Positions 34,801 through 43,465 are shown, numbered from the stretch's first letter. The stretch: DNA of 64,000 nucleotides from Chitinophaga fulva (GCF_012927205.1 NZ_JABBGC010000003.1:682001-746000), one strand, 5' to 3'. Numbers and translations: made by a program. The notes: generated by a model from the letters alone, not told the origin.

Positions 34801-37800
34801 GCGGTCGTCACTTTTCCATTCGCAGGGTCCATCTTCATCCGGTTGACCAGCTTTACGCCCCATTGGTTGGGGGGACTTGTCTGACTGACCGGAAATGAGT
34901 GAAAGGCGGAGTCCATGCCCATCAGCGTCGTATCTCCTGCAGCGTTGACCGTCAGTATCTGGTTACCGTAAGCATCATAACCGTATTGATGATATAACCA
35001 GCTGTTGTTGGAGTTGAGCCACATGCCGGACTGTGTTGGCTGCCAGGTTTGTTGGTTATACTGCCAGCTCTGTTCCTGCATCAGCGAAGCGGCAGTAGTA
35101 TCCGTTGACATTTTCTGCCCCGTCTTAAACCCGATATGCCATGAATTGGTATTGTTGATGTAGGTCGTGGAAGTCAGCAGACGGTTGTTTTCGGCCGTAT
35201 CGTTGAGTTGTTCTGTCAGTATGTTATTGCCAAAATCGTCTAATATATAGTTCGTTCCTATGGTATAGCTGAATTTCCCGTAGTCGTAATGATCCAGCCG
35301 GGACGCAGCGTTGAATACCTGATAACAGACAGACGGACTTGTATTAAGTGTGTCCGCAACTTTGAAATAATTGTTCCGTGTCCGTTGCAAAAGATTCCCT
35401 TTAAAGTCACCCAGGGTTGAATAGCGGGTTTGCCCCGTCAATGGGAATGTCTGCCAGTAATAGGTTGTCCTGATATTTCCGGCGCTGCTGTCTGTCTGTT
35501 GAACAGCATTAAATCCGAGCCAGCCATACGCCTGCACATCTGTCAGCGAGCCACTGTATTTGAATTGATAAGGATAAGTATTTCCCAACCCATCGCTCAG
35601 TGTATATCCCTGTAACAGGTAAGTGGCGGATTGTGTCGGAACATAAGGGTAAGCAGCAGCCTGCAGGGGCGACAACACCGAAGTGTTGTACCGGTTCTGC
35701 AGGTACAGCCCGTCCAGCAGGTTGTTACTGTTGCCTCCCGGCTGATAGACGGCCGCACTGGTCATAGGTGCATACCAAAACTGGTAAACGCCATTGATGC
35801 CATTGTTAATGTTGGTCACCAATCCCGGCACCTGGTTATTGGTATGGACGGTGTTATTCACGGCATCGCCTCCAAAAAATATAGCCGATTTGTTGGCCGC
35901 AAAAAGGTCAGCGACACCATCACCGTTAAAATCGCCGGACCAGGTATAGGCTGTCGAAAGGCTGGGGGGCGTTGTTGGCTGCGGGTAAAATTTTCCGCCA
36001 TAGTTATAATACAGCGTTGCCGTGTTGCCTGTCAACGTATAGATATCCATGGTCCCGTCTCCGTTAAAATCACTGATCCAGTTGGTAGCGTTGGCAAGAT
36101 TCATCCCTGATACCGGGGCTGCCGGAGCAAACCCTTTTCCGTTGGAGAGGTACAGGTTATATGTCATCGCGGTATAAGTCAGGACATCGGTAAGCCCGTC
36201 GTTATTGAAATCAGCGATCAGGTTGTTGACCGGATTACTATTAAGGCTCATCCCTGGAAGCGTTATAGGGGCGGCAAAACTCCTGGATTGAGAGAAGGCT
36301 GACAGGTACAGTGTTCCGCCTGATTGATTGGCCGTAAACAGATCCGCCTGCGCATCGCCATTAACGTCAAAGACGAAAATTTGTCCGGGTGCGAGCTTGA
36401 GGTTTGTCACCGTCTGTAACGGGTTAAAACCATGTCCGTTGGAGAGGTATACATTGGCGGTGGTGCCGGCTACAGACAGGAGGTCTGCCATGGCGTCGCC
36501 GTTCAGATCTGCTGTGAATACGCAGGTAGTGCAGGTACTGTTAAATTGTATGCCCGTCACCGTTACCGGCGTAGCATTCAATACGTAGGTCTGGCTGTTG
36601 CAGAAATAAATATTGGCGATTCCCGGTTTCAGTACCAGGAGATCAGGAAAACCGTCACCGTTATAGTCTGCTACATAAGTCTGCGCGGAAATATTGATCG
36701 AGGTATCCAGTTTGTGTGTGGTGAAGCCGCTGCCATTCGCATAATAGATGGCGGTAATACTGTTATTGGAAACAGGCAGCAGGTCTGTTTTACCATCGCC
36801 GTTGAAGTCGCCCTGGAAGCCTGCGTTCTGAACAGGGCCATTGTAAGCCGCCGGCGTGTTGACAAATCCATTCGGTCCGGCTGTCCATTGCATTGTGACG
36901 GGTGCAGCCGGAGCACCATAGGCTCCCAGCTCCGTGATGGCCACCAGCTGACTTACCGGCTGTGTGGATACACTGTCATATGCCAACCAGTATGTTTTAA
37001 CCGGTACGGTATCTTTTCCGGTGGCAAGATAGGTACGGATCGCTTTCAGCCGGACAGACATGACACCATTGGAGCCTCCGGCAAAACGCAACAGCGTATC
37101 AGGGCGTGGTTCATAGCAGAACTTTACCAAACGGTTGGCGGTGTTGGAGCTGGTGATACCGTATGCGATAATGTCCGGATAAGAAGTACCATCTTTGGCG
37201 CAACCAGTCATCGGCTGGCCTTGTACATTGGATGGCGTGGCGGTATAGAAGAATTCCACTGCATTACCGGTGGGCGTGGTCATCTTCTGTACGAGCCATT
37301 TACTCACAGATCCCTGCAGGTTGCCATTATTAAAGGCTGCGCCCTGTGCCATTACCTGGCTGCCGTTTCCCGTGCCATAGGAAGCTACCGCACCGGTTTT
37401 CAGATAGACTGTAAATGATGTAGGTCCCTGGCCTGCGTTTCCATTGGCAACAATTTTTTTCCACTGCTGCAGTTCCGTATAATACGTGCTGCCCGGACTG
37501 AAGTAGCTGCCACTTTGAGATGCATTGTTCATCAGTCGCAGTCCGTCGAGGGAAAACCGGTCGTTCGCATCATAGTTAACACCGCCACGAAAGCCGTCCT
37601 GTGGTACCGAGGCGCCTGTCCGGGAAATAGATGAGAAACCAGAGAAGGCCCAACCGACGCCCAGTAGCCCATTGCCTGACTGGCTGTTATAGGAGATTTG
37701 CAGGGAAGGTGTCGCCCCCACGTTGCCGGGCGGGAGTTCCAGCGAAATACTGTAGGTAGCCGCACCGCTGGGGTTGGCCGACATCTTTCCCTGCAATATG

Positions 37801-37934
37801 CCGTTAAATGCGCTGCCTGTTGTTTGTTGCTGCTTGTTGTTCGTTTTTTTGCCAGGTTTAAACTGCGCCTGTATTTGTATATCAGCAAACAGCAGCAGTA
37901 CCAGGCAGCAGCATTTGAACGTGATCAGTCTCAT
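31893..37934 (-). CDS. Exported SpvB-VCBS-RHS protein with private C-terminal tip (TcB/TcC-like)
   Basis: The 2013-residue protein has a signal peptide (MRLITFKCCCLVLLLFADIQIQAQ) and an SpvB domain (about 45-345, with GGVGWAFSG-like LLGVGWAFSGFSSISRTG). Seven FG-GAP/VCBS blades with D-x-N-x-D-x-x-x-D loops follow (about 370-700), then a long YD/RHS region and an RHS core (GLYYFNARYYDPFTGRFITA) ending YDPSGH at ~1753. The last 260 residues are unlike RHS and hold an SGHY segment near the end. In Tc toxins and RHS polymorphic toxins this tip is the cargo inside a cocoon. No immunity gene lies downstream. Two small beta proteins are encoded upstream, with a 25-bp gap to the nearest. Confidence 0.9.
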   Translation of the reverse strand: MRLITFKCCCLVLLLFADIQIQAQFKPGKKTNNKQQQTTGSAFNGILQGKMSANPSGAATYSISLELPPGNVGATPSLQISYNSQSGNGLLGVGWAFSGFSSISRTGASVPQDGFRGGVNYDANDRFSLDGLRLMNNASQSGSYFSPGSTYYTELQQWKKIVANGNAGQGPTSFTVYLKTGAVASYGTGNGSQVMAQGAAFNNGNLQGSVSKWLVQKMTTPTGNAVEFFYTATPSNVQGQPMTGCAKDGTSYPDIIAYGITSSNTANRLVKFCYEPRPDTLLRFAGGSNGVMSVRLKAIRTYLATGKDTVPVKTYWLAYDSVSTQPVSQLVAITELGAYGAPAAPVTMQWTAGPNGFVNTPAAYNGPVQNAGFQGDFNGDGKTDLLPVSNNSITAIYYANGSGFTTHKLDTSINISAQTYVADYNGDGFPDLLVLKPGIANIYFCNSQTYVLNATPVTVTGIQFNSTCTTCVFTADLNGDAMADLLSVAGTTANVYLSNGHGFNPLQTVTNLKLAPGQIFVFDVNGDAQADLFTANQSGGTLYLSAFSQSRSFAAPITLPGMSLNSNPVNNLIADFNNDGLTDVLTYTAMTYNLYLSNGKGFAPAAPVSGMNLANATNWISDFNGDGTMDIYTLTGNTATLYYNYGGKFYPQPTTPPSLSTAYTWSGDFNGDGVADLFAANKSAIFFGGDAVNNTVHTNNQVPGLVTNINNGINGVYQFWYAPMTSAAVYQPGGNSNNLLDGLYLQNRYNTSVLSPLQAAAYPYVPTQSATYLLQGYTLSDGLGNTYPYQFKYSGSLTDVQAYGWLGFNAVQQTDSSAGNIRTTYYWQTFPLTGQTRYSTLGDFKGNLLQRTRNNYFKVADTLNTSPSVCYQVFNAASRLDHYDYGKFSYTIGTNYILDDFGNNILTEQLNDTAENNRLLTSTTYINNTNSWHIGFKTGQKMSTDTTAASLMQEQSWQYNQQTWQPTQSGMWLNSNNSWLYHQYGYDAYGNQILTVNAAGDTTLMGMDSAFHSFPVSQTSPPNQWGVKLVNRMKMDPANGKVTTATDANGNTLVTLYDQFGRDSIMAGPDSTGKMVVLSAFTYLQRSPAGYVEQRVVRNNWPGTAWDTSYVVYDGLSRTIQHQWQGISGQQVVQTKSYNSNNQLINYSLPYFQADNPQLTKISYDPYQRPVSVVVPGPQNAGVRNIIGYNNKTVTIIFAAGEQDSVVTHRSFDYYKGKRKVTQLIDGSGLKTMFAYDQLARVKQVTDPGGLVSTYSYYSTGDLLATTNPAAGNTQYLRNFTGNSFAVVQAGGDTIFCQMDGLQRKIAVNTARNSISYQYDLNSVKNGMTNLCKVVDPQARISHTYSFDAYHRVTNTLIGAGGKSFSEQSAFNPDGTLASLIYPDNSVANYSYYNNGYLQQVTFAEQAGASAVPYVTFQQYDAYGDQTQVLYGNQVQRAASFAPFGLVKNYTIQSPGGTLANKTYNWSNLFNISSITDNLTPVNNESFQYSDNGRLQQATVATGSLNYQYNPSGNLTLKDGITYTYNNYQVVNGTRDGQQVYSATYGPNGNMSAQTRYSNGKGVQLRYGYNAFNQLTAILSGQDTLSAYAYDYKGQRMLKSDFRTNSTELYVSPNYNTISNSAGSEGIRFITIPGQKIAAVSSSEGAMYLHGNFINSTQATTNSTGSTTSSMQYAPFGTLHSMSGQDTTDYLFSGMELDESGLYYFNARYYDPFTGRFITADDRLGGKPYQTDVYNRYAYTLNNPVRNYDPSGHVLGDDLLMGLFDVIIDVAELPDPVLEAFSLGEEAATQAVMDKGLDETMAEAWAATEGELGQEFSQGLLEAVGQRSISKEQALAMYKARRDIAMGMTQDDRLQNFTRRPRLPLFRGDQSLCGVDAYGNSVFVNGMKDYLEGEIAEREEAMQLGLRYWAQTNEDISEMISSGREGIKFTISFKDYSLKIGDDVLKHAAIEGEGDLVMSAGTVELKDGNLIIKNWSGHYAPTMQSLRVAEPLWRSLRRTSDLIFNQIIYKSYY

Positions 37935-37959
37935 AAGAGGATGGAATTATCTGGAGTTA

Positions 37960-38367
37960 TTATTGAGATTGAATATTAATATTGAAGGTGTAATTGAAAC
38001 CACTGATGGTCGGGTTCGTAGCGCCGGAAACATAATAGCCGGCCCCCGGAACAATAGAAGGCATAGGCCCTCCGTTCAGTGCAGACAAGTTCCAGGTGAT
38101 CGTCAGCGCCGGACCATTGGGCAGATTGAAGATCGCTGTACCAGAGCAGGGACTTAATGTTCGACTACCACTTACTACCTGCTGTTGAAAATAGGATTGC
38201 AGGATAGTGGCGGTGGCGCCATCTGCCAACGTGGGCAAAATGATAGGCGGAAAGCTGCCAGGCATTAATGATCCGCTTTCCAGGAAATTAAAGGTGCTGA
38301 AAGTAATATTGCCCTGGCCGGTACTGTTGGTAGCGATGACAGTTATGCTGGCTGTTGATATTCCCAT
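37960..38367 (-). CDS. Small beta-rich protein of unknown family, 135 aa
   Basis: The ATG at 38367 gives a 135-residue protein without signal peptide or membrane segment, rich in Ser, Thr, Asn, Gly and Pro with alternating hydrophobic residues, as expected of a beta sandwich. Residues 75-92 read SGTAIFNLPNGPALTITW, which is parallel to the motif in the next upstream gene (residues 58-80), so the two may be distant paralogues. It lies between that gene (18-bp gap) and the SpvB-VCBS-RHS gene (25-bp gap) and is probably cotranscribed with both. Function unassigned. Confidence 0.72.
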   Translation of the reverse strand: MGISTASITVIATNSTGQGNITFSTFNFLESGSLMPGSFPPIILPTLADGATATILQSYFQQQVVSGSRTLSPCSGTAIFNLPNGPALTITWNLSALNGGPMPSIVPGAGYYVSGATNPTISGFNYTFNINIQSQ

Positions 38368-38385
38368 ATGTGTAGGTTTTTTGTT

Positions 38386-38811
38386 TTAAGCATTATAGTA
38401 GATGGTAAGATTTGCGGTCACCGTATCCGCATTGGGAGGATTGGTGGGGTTCATCGGATCATTTCCAATTTTCACCGTATAGTCAAGGCTAAATAAGGTG
38501 CCAGAGGAAGGTACATTGATCAACCCTGCATAAAAGAAGCAGTTGGAATAACCACCGGTACCATCCTGCTGAAAAGGACAGTTGATGGCGATGTACAGCA
38601 TCGTGCCATCGTAAAGCCGGTACTGCACATTAGCGGTGGAGCCATGCATAGAGCCGGGCGTTTTATAGAAACTAAACAACTCAATATTTGTGACGTTAGG
38701 ATCTATGTTCTGTGGATTCGTATGAGCACGTCCGTGCATCAGATGAAGGTCCTGAGGATTATATCCCCAGGTGGTGGTGTTGGTAAGATAGCAGATAGCG
38801 TTTCTTGTCAT
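38386..38811 (-). CDS. Small beta-rich protein, actinoporin/lectin-like (tentative), 141 aa
   Basis: The in-frame start at 38874 is longer, but the ATG at 38811 gives a cleaner N-terminus (MTRNAICYLTNTTTWGY). No signal peptide. Residues 58-80 end QYRLYDGTMLYIAINCPF, followed by YSN at 88-90. Actinoporins and fungal fruit-body lectins share a core of the type Y-x-[LM]-x-D-G-x-x-L-x-[VI]-x-x-x-x-P-[YF] followed by YSN, in the lipid head-group site. The match is by eye and the trailing aromatic pair (WW) is replaced by CFF. A membrane- or glycan-binding role is an inference. First gene of the presumed operon with the RHS protein. Confidence 0.7.
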   Translation of the reverse strand: MTRNAICYLTNTTTWGYNPQDLHLMHGRAHTNPQNIDPNVTNIELFSFYKTPGSMHGSTANVQYRLYDGTMLYIAINCPFQQDGTGGYSNCFFYAGLINVPSSGTLFSLDYTVKIGNDPMNPTNPPNADTVTANLTIYYNA

Positions 38812-39309
38812 AGTTATTAAATTACAGGTGAATAATAGTCCGGTTGCGGACTTTAGCGCATATATGTGACACATTCAAGGCTGATGTTACGTAGGCTACA
38901 ACTACTCTTTCAGTCCGGAAAGATTGAATGAAAAGGTTTTGACGGGGTGATTATCGGAATATCTGCTGAATGGCTATTTACCCAGATAGCATCTACGGAA
39001 AAAACGTGATTACGGATGTGGGGCTTTGTCAAAAACCGTAAAAACTAATACAAACAGGTGAAAGGAAACCACCGGCCACCATTTTTAGGATAGGGACCTC
39101 TAAATCGAACACATGTGTCCGTATCCGCACATTATACTTGTAAAGGCGGGCCATCACAAAGATGGAAACATGGCCACCACAGCAGACTAAGTGATATCCA
39201 GACAAATGGTATGGTAGTTGTCACGGACTACAACAATGCCTACAATAACTTTAAAACAGCTGGCGTAGCACTAAACTCAACCGTTTAAAAGTTTTTTTAA
39301 ATTACCCTT
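38812..39309. other. Intergenic gap, no gene supported
   Basis: This ~500-bp divergent gap separates the small beta-protein/RHS operon from the MacB-FtsX permease. The only open stretch near the permease is a 25-codon frame at 39211-39288 without a recognisable product. TATACTTG at 39132-39139 is a near match to a -7 box. I see no repeats, tRNA or convincing operator. Confidence 0.5.
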
Positions 39310-41697
39310 ATGTTCTCGAACTACCTGAAGATAGCTTTCCGTGTTCTTTGGCGCAACAAGATTTATGTAGTCCTCAACGTTGTAGGCTTAGGTTTTGCCA
39401 TCGCCTGTTGTATATTGTCTTACCTCAACTACAGCTATAGAGAGAACTTCGACCGGAATCACCCTCATACTGAACATATTTACCGGCTAAACAGTACCCG
39501 CGTGGTAGATGGAAGTAAAGAGCACTGGGCAGTTGTGCCCTTACCTTTAGCGGAAGCAATGAAGAGAGAAACAGCCGGAGCAGACCGGATTGCCCGACTT
39601 AGCAGCACTGCCGTTGTGGTGAAAATCGGGCAAAATACTTTCGATGAGCATATGCACTATGCAGACAAGACCCTATTTGATTTTTTCAACTTCCCGCTAA
39701 AATACGGTAATCTGTCTGGCTTTAACCAACCGGACCTGGTAGTCATCAGCGAAAATTTTGCGGACAAATATTTTCCCAAACAGATGCCCGTTGGCCAGTC
39801 TCTGACGCTCATTGGACCAGAAGGTAAACCCAGGGTTTATACAGTTACTGCTGTAACGCAGCAAATTCCAGCCAATTCAAGTATTCAGTTCGATATTATT
39901 ACTTCTTTTGAAAACGGATTTACTCATGGACATCCAGCCCCCGATGACTGGGCGAATCCAAGCCTCATTACCACATTTGTTGAATTAAAAAAAGTGGACG
40001 CCGCCCATTTTGTGACGACCAATCTGAATCCCTATGTAGCACTTCATAATCGTAATCGTAGTGATTGGCCGATAGCAGGCTTTACCCTCCAACCTTTTTC
40101 TGCGTTGGCCGCCAGCTCGGATATTGATATGCCGGGATACGTACATGGCAGCCAGTTGACGCCCAATCCCCGTGGCGTACTCGTTATATTGCCAGCCATT
40201 ATGTCGCTGTTTATTTTACTGATTACCTGCTTTAATTTTACCAATATTTCAATCGCTTTTGCCAGTAGCCGGTTAAAGGAGATCGGTATCAGAAAAGTAA
40301 TCGGAGGTTTCAAGCGCCAGTTAATCTGGCAATTCCTGACCGAGAACATGGTGCTTTGTTTGTTAGCAGCGGTATTAGCGCTATTGTTCGTCCACCTGCT
40401 ATTACCCACTTTCAACCAGGTTACCGGCATTGACCTTTCGCCTGACTATGGCAGGGATTATACTTTTTGGTTATTCCTGCTATGCATTCCTGCTGTAAGT
40501 GCTATCTTTTCCGGGTTATATCCCGCTGTATATGTTAGTTCCTTTCAGCCATTGTTGATTCTTAAGGGCAAAACTGTCCTTGGTGCATCTAACCGTTTTA
40601 CACGTTTCCTGTTGATCTCACAATTTAGTTTGTCGTGCTTCGCAATGGTAGTGGGCATTGTGATGTCCCAGAATGCTTCCTTTCAACAAAAAGTTGATTT
40701 TGGTTATTCCATCAATGAGGTAGCGGTGGTAGAAATAAACACCCCTCAGGAGTACCGTGTTTTTAGCCAGGCAGTTCAACAAAACCCAGCGATCAAAAGT
40801 GTAGCAGGATGTGTTCAACAAATTGGTGATGGTACTTACACCCAAACTGCCAAAACCGAAAATAGCGAAATACAAACGCAAGTCGCACGTGTTGGGGGCG
40901 AAGTTTACCTTAATAGTATGGGGATCCGCTTGGTGCAGGGACGTCATTTTTACAATACTGGTGCCGATGCCGATGCCTCGATTATCGTCAATCAAACTTT
41001 TCTGCAACGATTACAGATAAAACAGCCACTTGGCCAGCAAGTGACCCTGGATAGTACACACTACACCATTGTAGGCGTGGTGAACGATTACAAAGAGTAT
41101 GGCCTGCATGGCCTTGTTCCCCCTTGTGTGCTACGCATCGCTAAACCTGATGAGTATAAGTTTATGGTTGTCCGCACAGATAAAGATAAATTGCCGCAGG
41201 TAACCAAATACTTACAGTCCACCTGGCATCAACTGGTACCCAACGTTCCATACCGGGGTTATCTACAATCGGATTTAATTGAAAAGGAAATCCGTATGAC
41301 ACAGGCATTCAAAGCAATTGCGTTTTTTCTGGCCATTATTACCTTGCTTTTATCAGCGTCAGGTTTGTTTGCACAAATTTCTTTGAACATTGATAAGCGA
41401 AGTAAAGAAATTGGTATTCGCAAAGTGCTCGGTGCATCGATACTGCAAATCATCGGCCTGGTTAACCGGGAGTTCATACGCATTCTTCTGATTGCTTTTG
41501 TGATAGGTTCAACTTTGGGCTACTTATTTACCAGCAAATTTATTTTCCAGGTTATTTATCAATATCATCCTGCTGCCGGGCCAGCGCCATACATCGGTAC
41601 GTTCCTGATTGTGTTGGTTTGTTGCAGCGCAATTATCGGAACGAGAGTATTCGACGCAGCCAGGGCAAATCCAATTGATAGATTACGTGCGGAATAA
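39310..41697 (+). CDS. MacB/FtsX-type ABC permease
   Basis: The 795-residue inner-membrane protein has the double MacB_PCD/FtsX layout found widely in Chitinophaga. TM1 is near 20-40 and is followed by a periplasmic domain to ~270. A first FtsX block contains SSRLKEIGIRKVIGGFKRQ (about 315-333) with four TMs, then comes a second periplasmic domain. A second FtsX block has DKRSKEIGIRKVLGASILQI (about 698-717) and three TMs. Such permeases act with a separate ATPase in efflux, lipoprotein or signalling roles. No ATPase gene is adjacent, so the partner is elsewhere. It is monocistronic. Confidence 0.9.
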   Translation: MFSNYLKIAFRVLWRNKIYVVLNVVGLGFAIACCILSYLNYSYRENFDRNHPHTEHIYRLNSTRVVDGSKEHWAVVPLPLAEAMKRETAGADRIARLSSTAVVVKIGQNTFDEHMHYADKTLFDFFNFPLKYGNLSGFNQPDLVVISENFADKYFPKQMPVGQSLTLIGPEGKPRVYTVTAVTQQIPANSSIQFDIITSFENGFTHGHPAPDDWANPSLITTFVELKKVDAAHFVTTNLNPYVALHNRNRSDWPIAGFTLQPFSALAASSDIDMPGYVHGSQLTPNPRGVLVILPAIMSLFILLITCFNFTNISIAFASSRLKEIGIRKVIGGFKRQLIWQFLTENMVLCLLAAVLALLFVHLLLPTFNQVTGIDLSPDYGRDYTFWLFLLCIPAVSAIFSGLYPAVYVSSFQPLLILKGKTVLGASNRFTRFLLISQFSLSCFAMVVGIVMSQNASFQQKVDFGYSINEVAVVEINTPQEYRVFSQAVQQNPAIKSVAGCVQQIGDGTYTQTAKTENSEIQTQVARVGGEVYLNSMGIRLVQGRHFYNTGADADASIIVNQTFLQRLQIKQPLGQQVTLDSTHYTIVGVVNDYKEYGLHGLVPPCVLRIAKPDEYKFMVVRTDKDKLPQVTKYLQSTWHQLVPNVPYRGYLQSDLIEKEIRMTQAFKAIAFFLAIITLLLSASGLFAQISLNIDKRSKEIGIRKVLGASILQIIGLVNREFIRILLIAFVIGSTLGYLFTSKFIFQVIYQYHPAAGPAPYIGTFLIVLVCCSAIIGTRVFDAARANPIDRLRAE

Positions 41698-41752
41698 TAT
41701 GACCCATCAAAAACCGGTATCCTGAAGGTTTTTATAGTCGAAAGTTCCGTTC

Positions 41753-42547
41753 TTAAACAGTAGGTATTGTACCACCGTCTATAACGTATTCTGTCCCCGT
41801 TAAGTAATTCGCTCTTGGCGAAACTAAAAAGCCAACCAGTTCGGCCACTTCTTCCGGCTGCGCCGGTCTGCCATAGGGTATTCCTCCTAAAGCATCCATG
41901 ATGCTTTGCGTCGCCTGCGCTGTGTCCGTATTTGAGCTTTCTGCTATACGTTCTACCAAACGAGTAGCAGAAGTGGTCATAATCCAGCCCGGAGATACTG
42001 TTAGAACACGAACGCCTTTAGGCGAGACTTCGTTGGATAAACTTTTGCTATAATTGATTAAGCCCGCTTTTGCAGCAGCATACGGCAAAGTGGAATCGTA
42101 AAGTGGCAAGCGGCCTTGTATGGATGCAATATGAATAATCACGCCCGTCTTACGTTCTATCATCTGAGGCAAAAATCCTCTGTCCAGCCGAACAGGGGCA
42201 AGTAAGTTCGTTCTGATTGTATCTTCCCAATCTTCATCGCTTAAAACGGCAAAGCCACCGCCCGGCGTTTCGGACCCACCAAGATTGTTCACAAGAATGT
42301 CCAGCTTTTCATATTTTGTCAAAACCTCTTCCACTACTTTTTGAGTACCTGTGGGTGTGCTCAAATCAGCGGAAATAAAATGTACCTTTTTATTAGACTC
42401 TCCGGGTGCATTTCTTGCAATACTGATTACCGTTGCACCTGCTTGCAGCAACCGCTCGGCAATGGCTTTTCCCGCACCTTTTGTACCGCCTGTTACCAAA
42501 GCAATTTTACCCGACAACTCGTTGTTCAAATTAAATCCTTGTTCCAT
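41753..42547 (-). CDS. SDR-family NAD(P)-dependent oxidoreductase
   Basis: The 264-residue protein has the classical SDR fold: cofactor motif TGGTKGAG (19-26), NNLGG (87-91), catalytic Ser142, Tyr156 and Lys160 (YAAAK). The C-terminus ends NYLTGTEYVIDGGTIPTV, typical of FabG-like enzymes. It is divergent from an HxlR regulator across a ~120-bp gap with a palindrome, so it is likely the regulator's target. Substrate cannot be inferred. Confidence 0.93.
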   Translation of the reverse strand: MEQGFNLNNELSGKIALVTGGTKGAGKAIAERLLQAGATVISIARNAPGESNKKVHFISADLSTPTGTQKVVEEVLTKYEKLDILVNNLGGSETPGGGFAVLSDEDWEDTIRTNLLAPVRLDRGFLPQMIERKTGVIIHIASIQGRLPLYDSTLPYAAAKAGLINYSKSLSNEVSPKGVRVLTVSPGWIMTTSATRLVERIAESSNTDTAQATQSIMDALGGIPYGRPAQPEEVAELVGFLVSPRANYLTGTEYVIDGGTIPTV

Positions 42548-42613
42548 TTATAATATTTTGATTCAAAATTGCGAAGTATATTCAGTTCAAACAAGTACGG
42601 AAAAACGAATTGC

Positions 42614-42635
42614 ATAGGGATAAATAATTCCCTAT
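42614..42635. promoter_or_regulatory. Palindromic operator between SDR and hxlR genes
   Basis: ATAGGGA (42614-42620) and TCCCTAT (42629-42635) are perfect inverted copies separated by 8 bp, in the divergent gap. The right arm touches the TTG at 42635-42637 that serves as -33 of the hxlR promoter. This fits binding by the HxlR-type dimer. Confidence 0.6.
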
Positions 42636-42665
42636 TGTATATTTTATTACATCGGAATAATTTTG
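42635..42665 (+). promoter_or_regulatory. Promoter of hxlR-type gene, near-leaderless
   Basis: TTG (42635-42637), 20 bp, TAATTTTG (42658-42665). The ATG follows at 42670, only 4 nt after the -7 box, so the transcript would begin at or next to the start codon. Confidence 0.55.
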
Positions 42666-42669
42666 TTAT

Positions 42670-43020
42670 ATGCGTGAAAAAAAGATACCATTGAACCTGA
42701 ATTGTGGTCTTGACCTGATCGGTGAAGTGCTGTATGGAAAGTGGAAAATAAGATTGTTATGGTTTATCCATGAAGGATACAGGCGGCCTAGTGAACTGCA
42801 ACGGAAAATTCCGGATGCTTCCAGGAGAGTGTTAAATATTCAGTTGAAAGAACTTGAGCAGCATGAATTAGTTTCCAAAATAATTTACCCGGTTGCACCT
42901 CCGAAGGTGGAGTTTAGTCTTACCGATTTCGGAATGACACTAATTCCCATCATTGCTGCTTTGGGAAATTGGGGCGATGAAAACGAAGAACGGTTAAAGA
43001 ATGTGATTTTGAAAAGGTGA
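42670..43020 (+). CDS. HxlR-family transcriptional regulator
   Basis: The 116-residue winged-helix protein carries the HxlR core: GLDLIGEVLYGKWKIRLLWF, then RRPSELQRKIPDASRRVLNIQLKELEQHELVSKIIYPVAPPKVEFSLTDFG. Family members bind as dimers to short palindromes and often regulate a divergent oxidoreductase gene, as here. It is missing the usual N-terminal CP-type cysteine pair; a single Cys in NCGLD is close to the expected redox-sensing position. Confidence 0.92.
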   Translation: MREKKIPLNLNCGLDLIGEVLYGKWKIRLLWFIHEGYRRPSELQRKIPDASRRVLNIQLKELEQHELVSKIIYPVAPPKVEFSLTDFGMTLIPIIAALGNWGDENEERLKNVILKR

Positions 43021-43465
43021 GGGAAACTGCCGGAATGATAGCATCAATAATCGACGGGGATTAACTGTAATAGTTCCGATTTGATCAGATCATCGGGAGA
43101 TATTTTAGTCAGCTGGCGGCTATGCAACCTCTTTCTCTGCTATATCCATCTGGGCGACCACCCAGACTCAGCGAAAATACTATCAATATTAAACGTCCTG
43201 CCAATTCAACTGCTCATCTATTCATTTGATTAACAGCCTCTTACAAGGATATCTATTAGGAATCTCTTTAGTATCCTTTTAGTATCCTTTACCTATCCTC
43301 GTGGCAAGGAATATAACAATGCCTGTCAAACCGATATTATTTTATCCGGTCAAAAATTCTCCATTCCTGCATACTTTTTCTCTGACTGCGCACCTTGTGC
43401 TGCATAAGAATTTATCATCTTTGTATTGTTAACTGCGGCGTGCTCCCGACCTTCGTATGCCGTTA
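43021..43465. other. Intergenic gap, no gene supported
   Basis: The ~445-bp convergent gap between hxlR-type and Lnt-like genes has a short direct repetition of AGTATCCTTT (near 43268-43295). I see no ORF with coding character, no RNA gene and no strong terminator hairpin. Confidence 0.5.

Noticed and set aside
39211..39288. 25-codon frame MVVVTDYNNAYNN before the MacB-FtsX gene
   Set aside because: It is very short, has no promoter or family similarity and could be chance or a decayed remnant.
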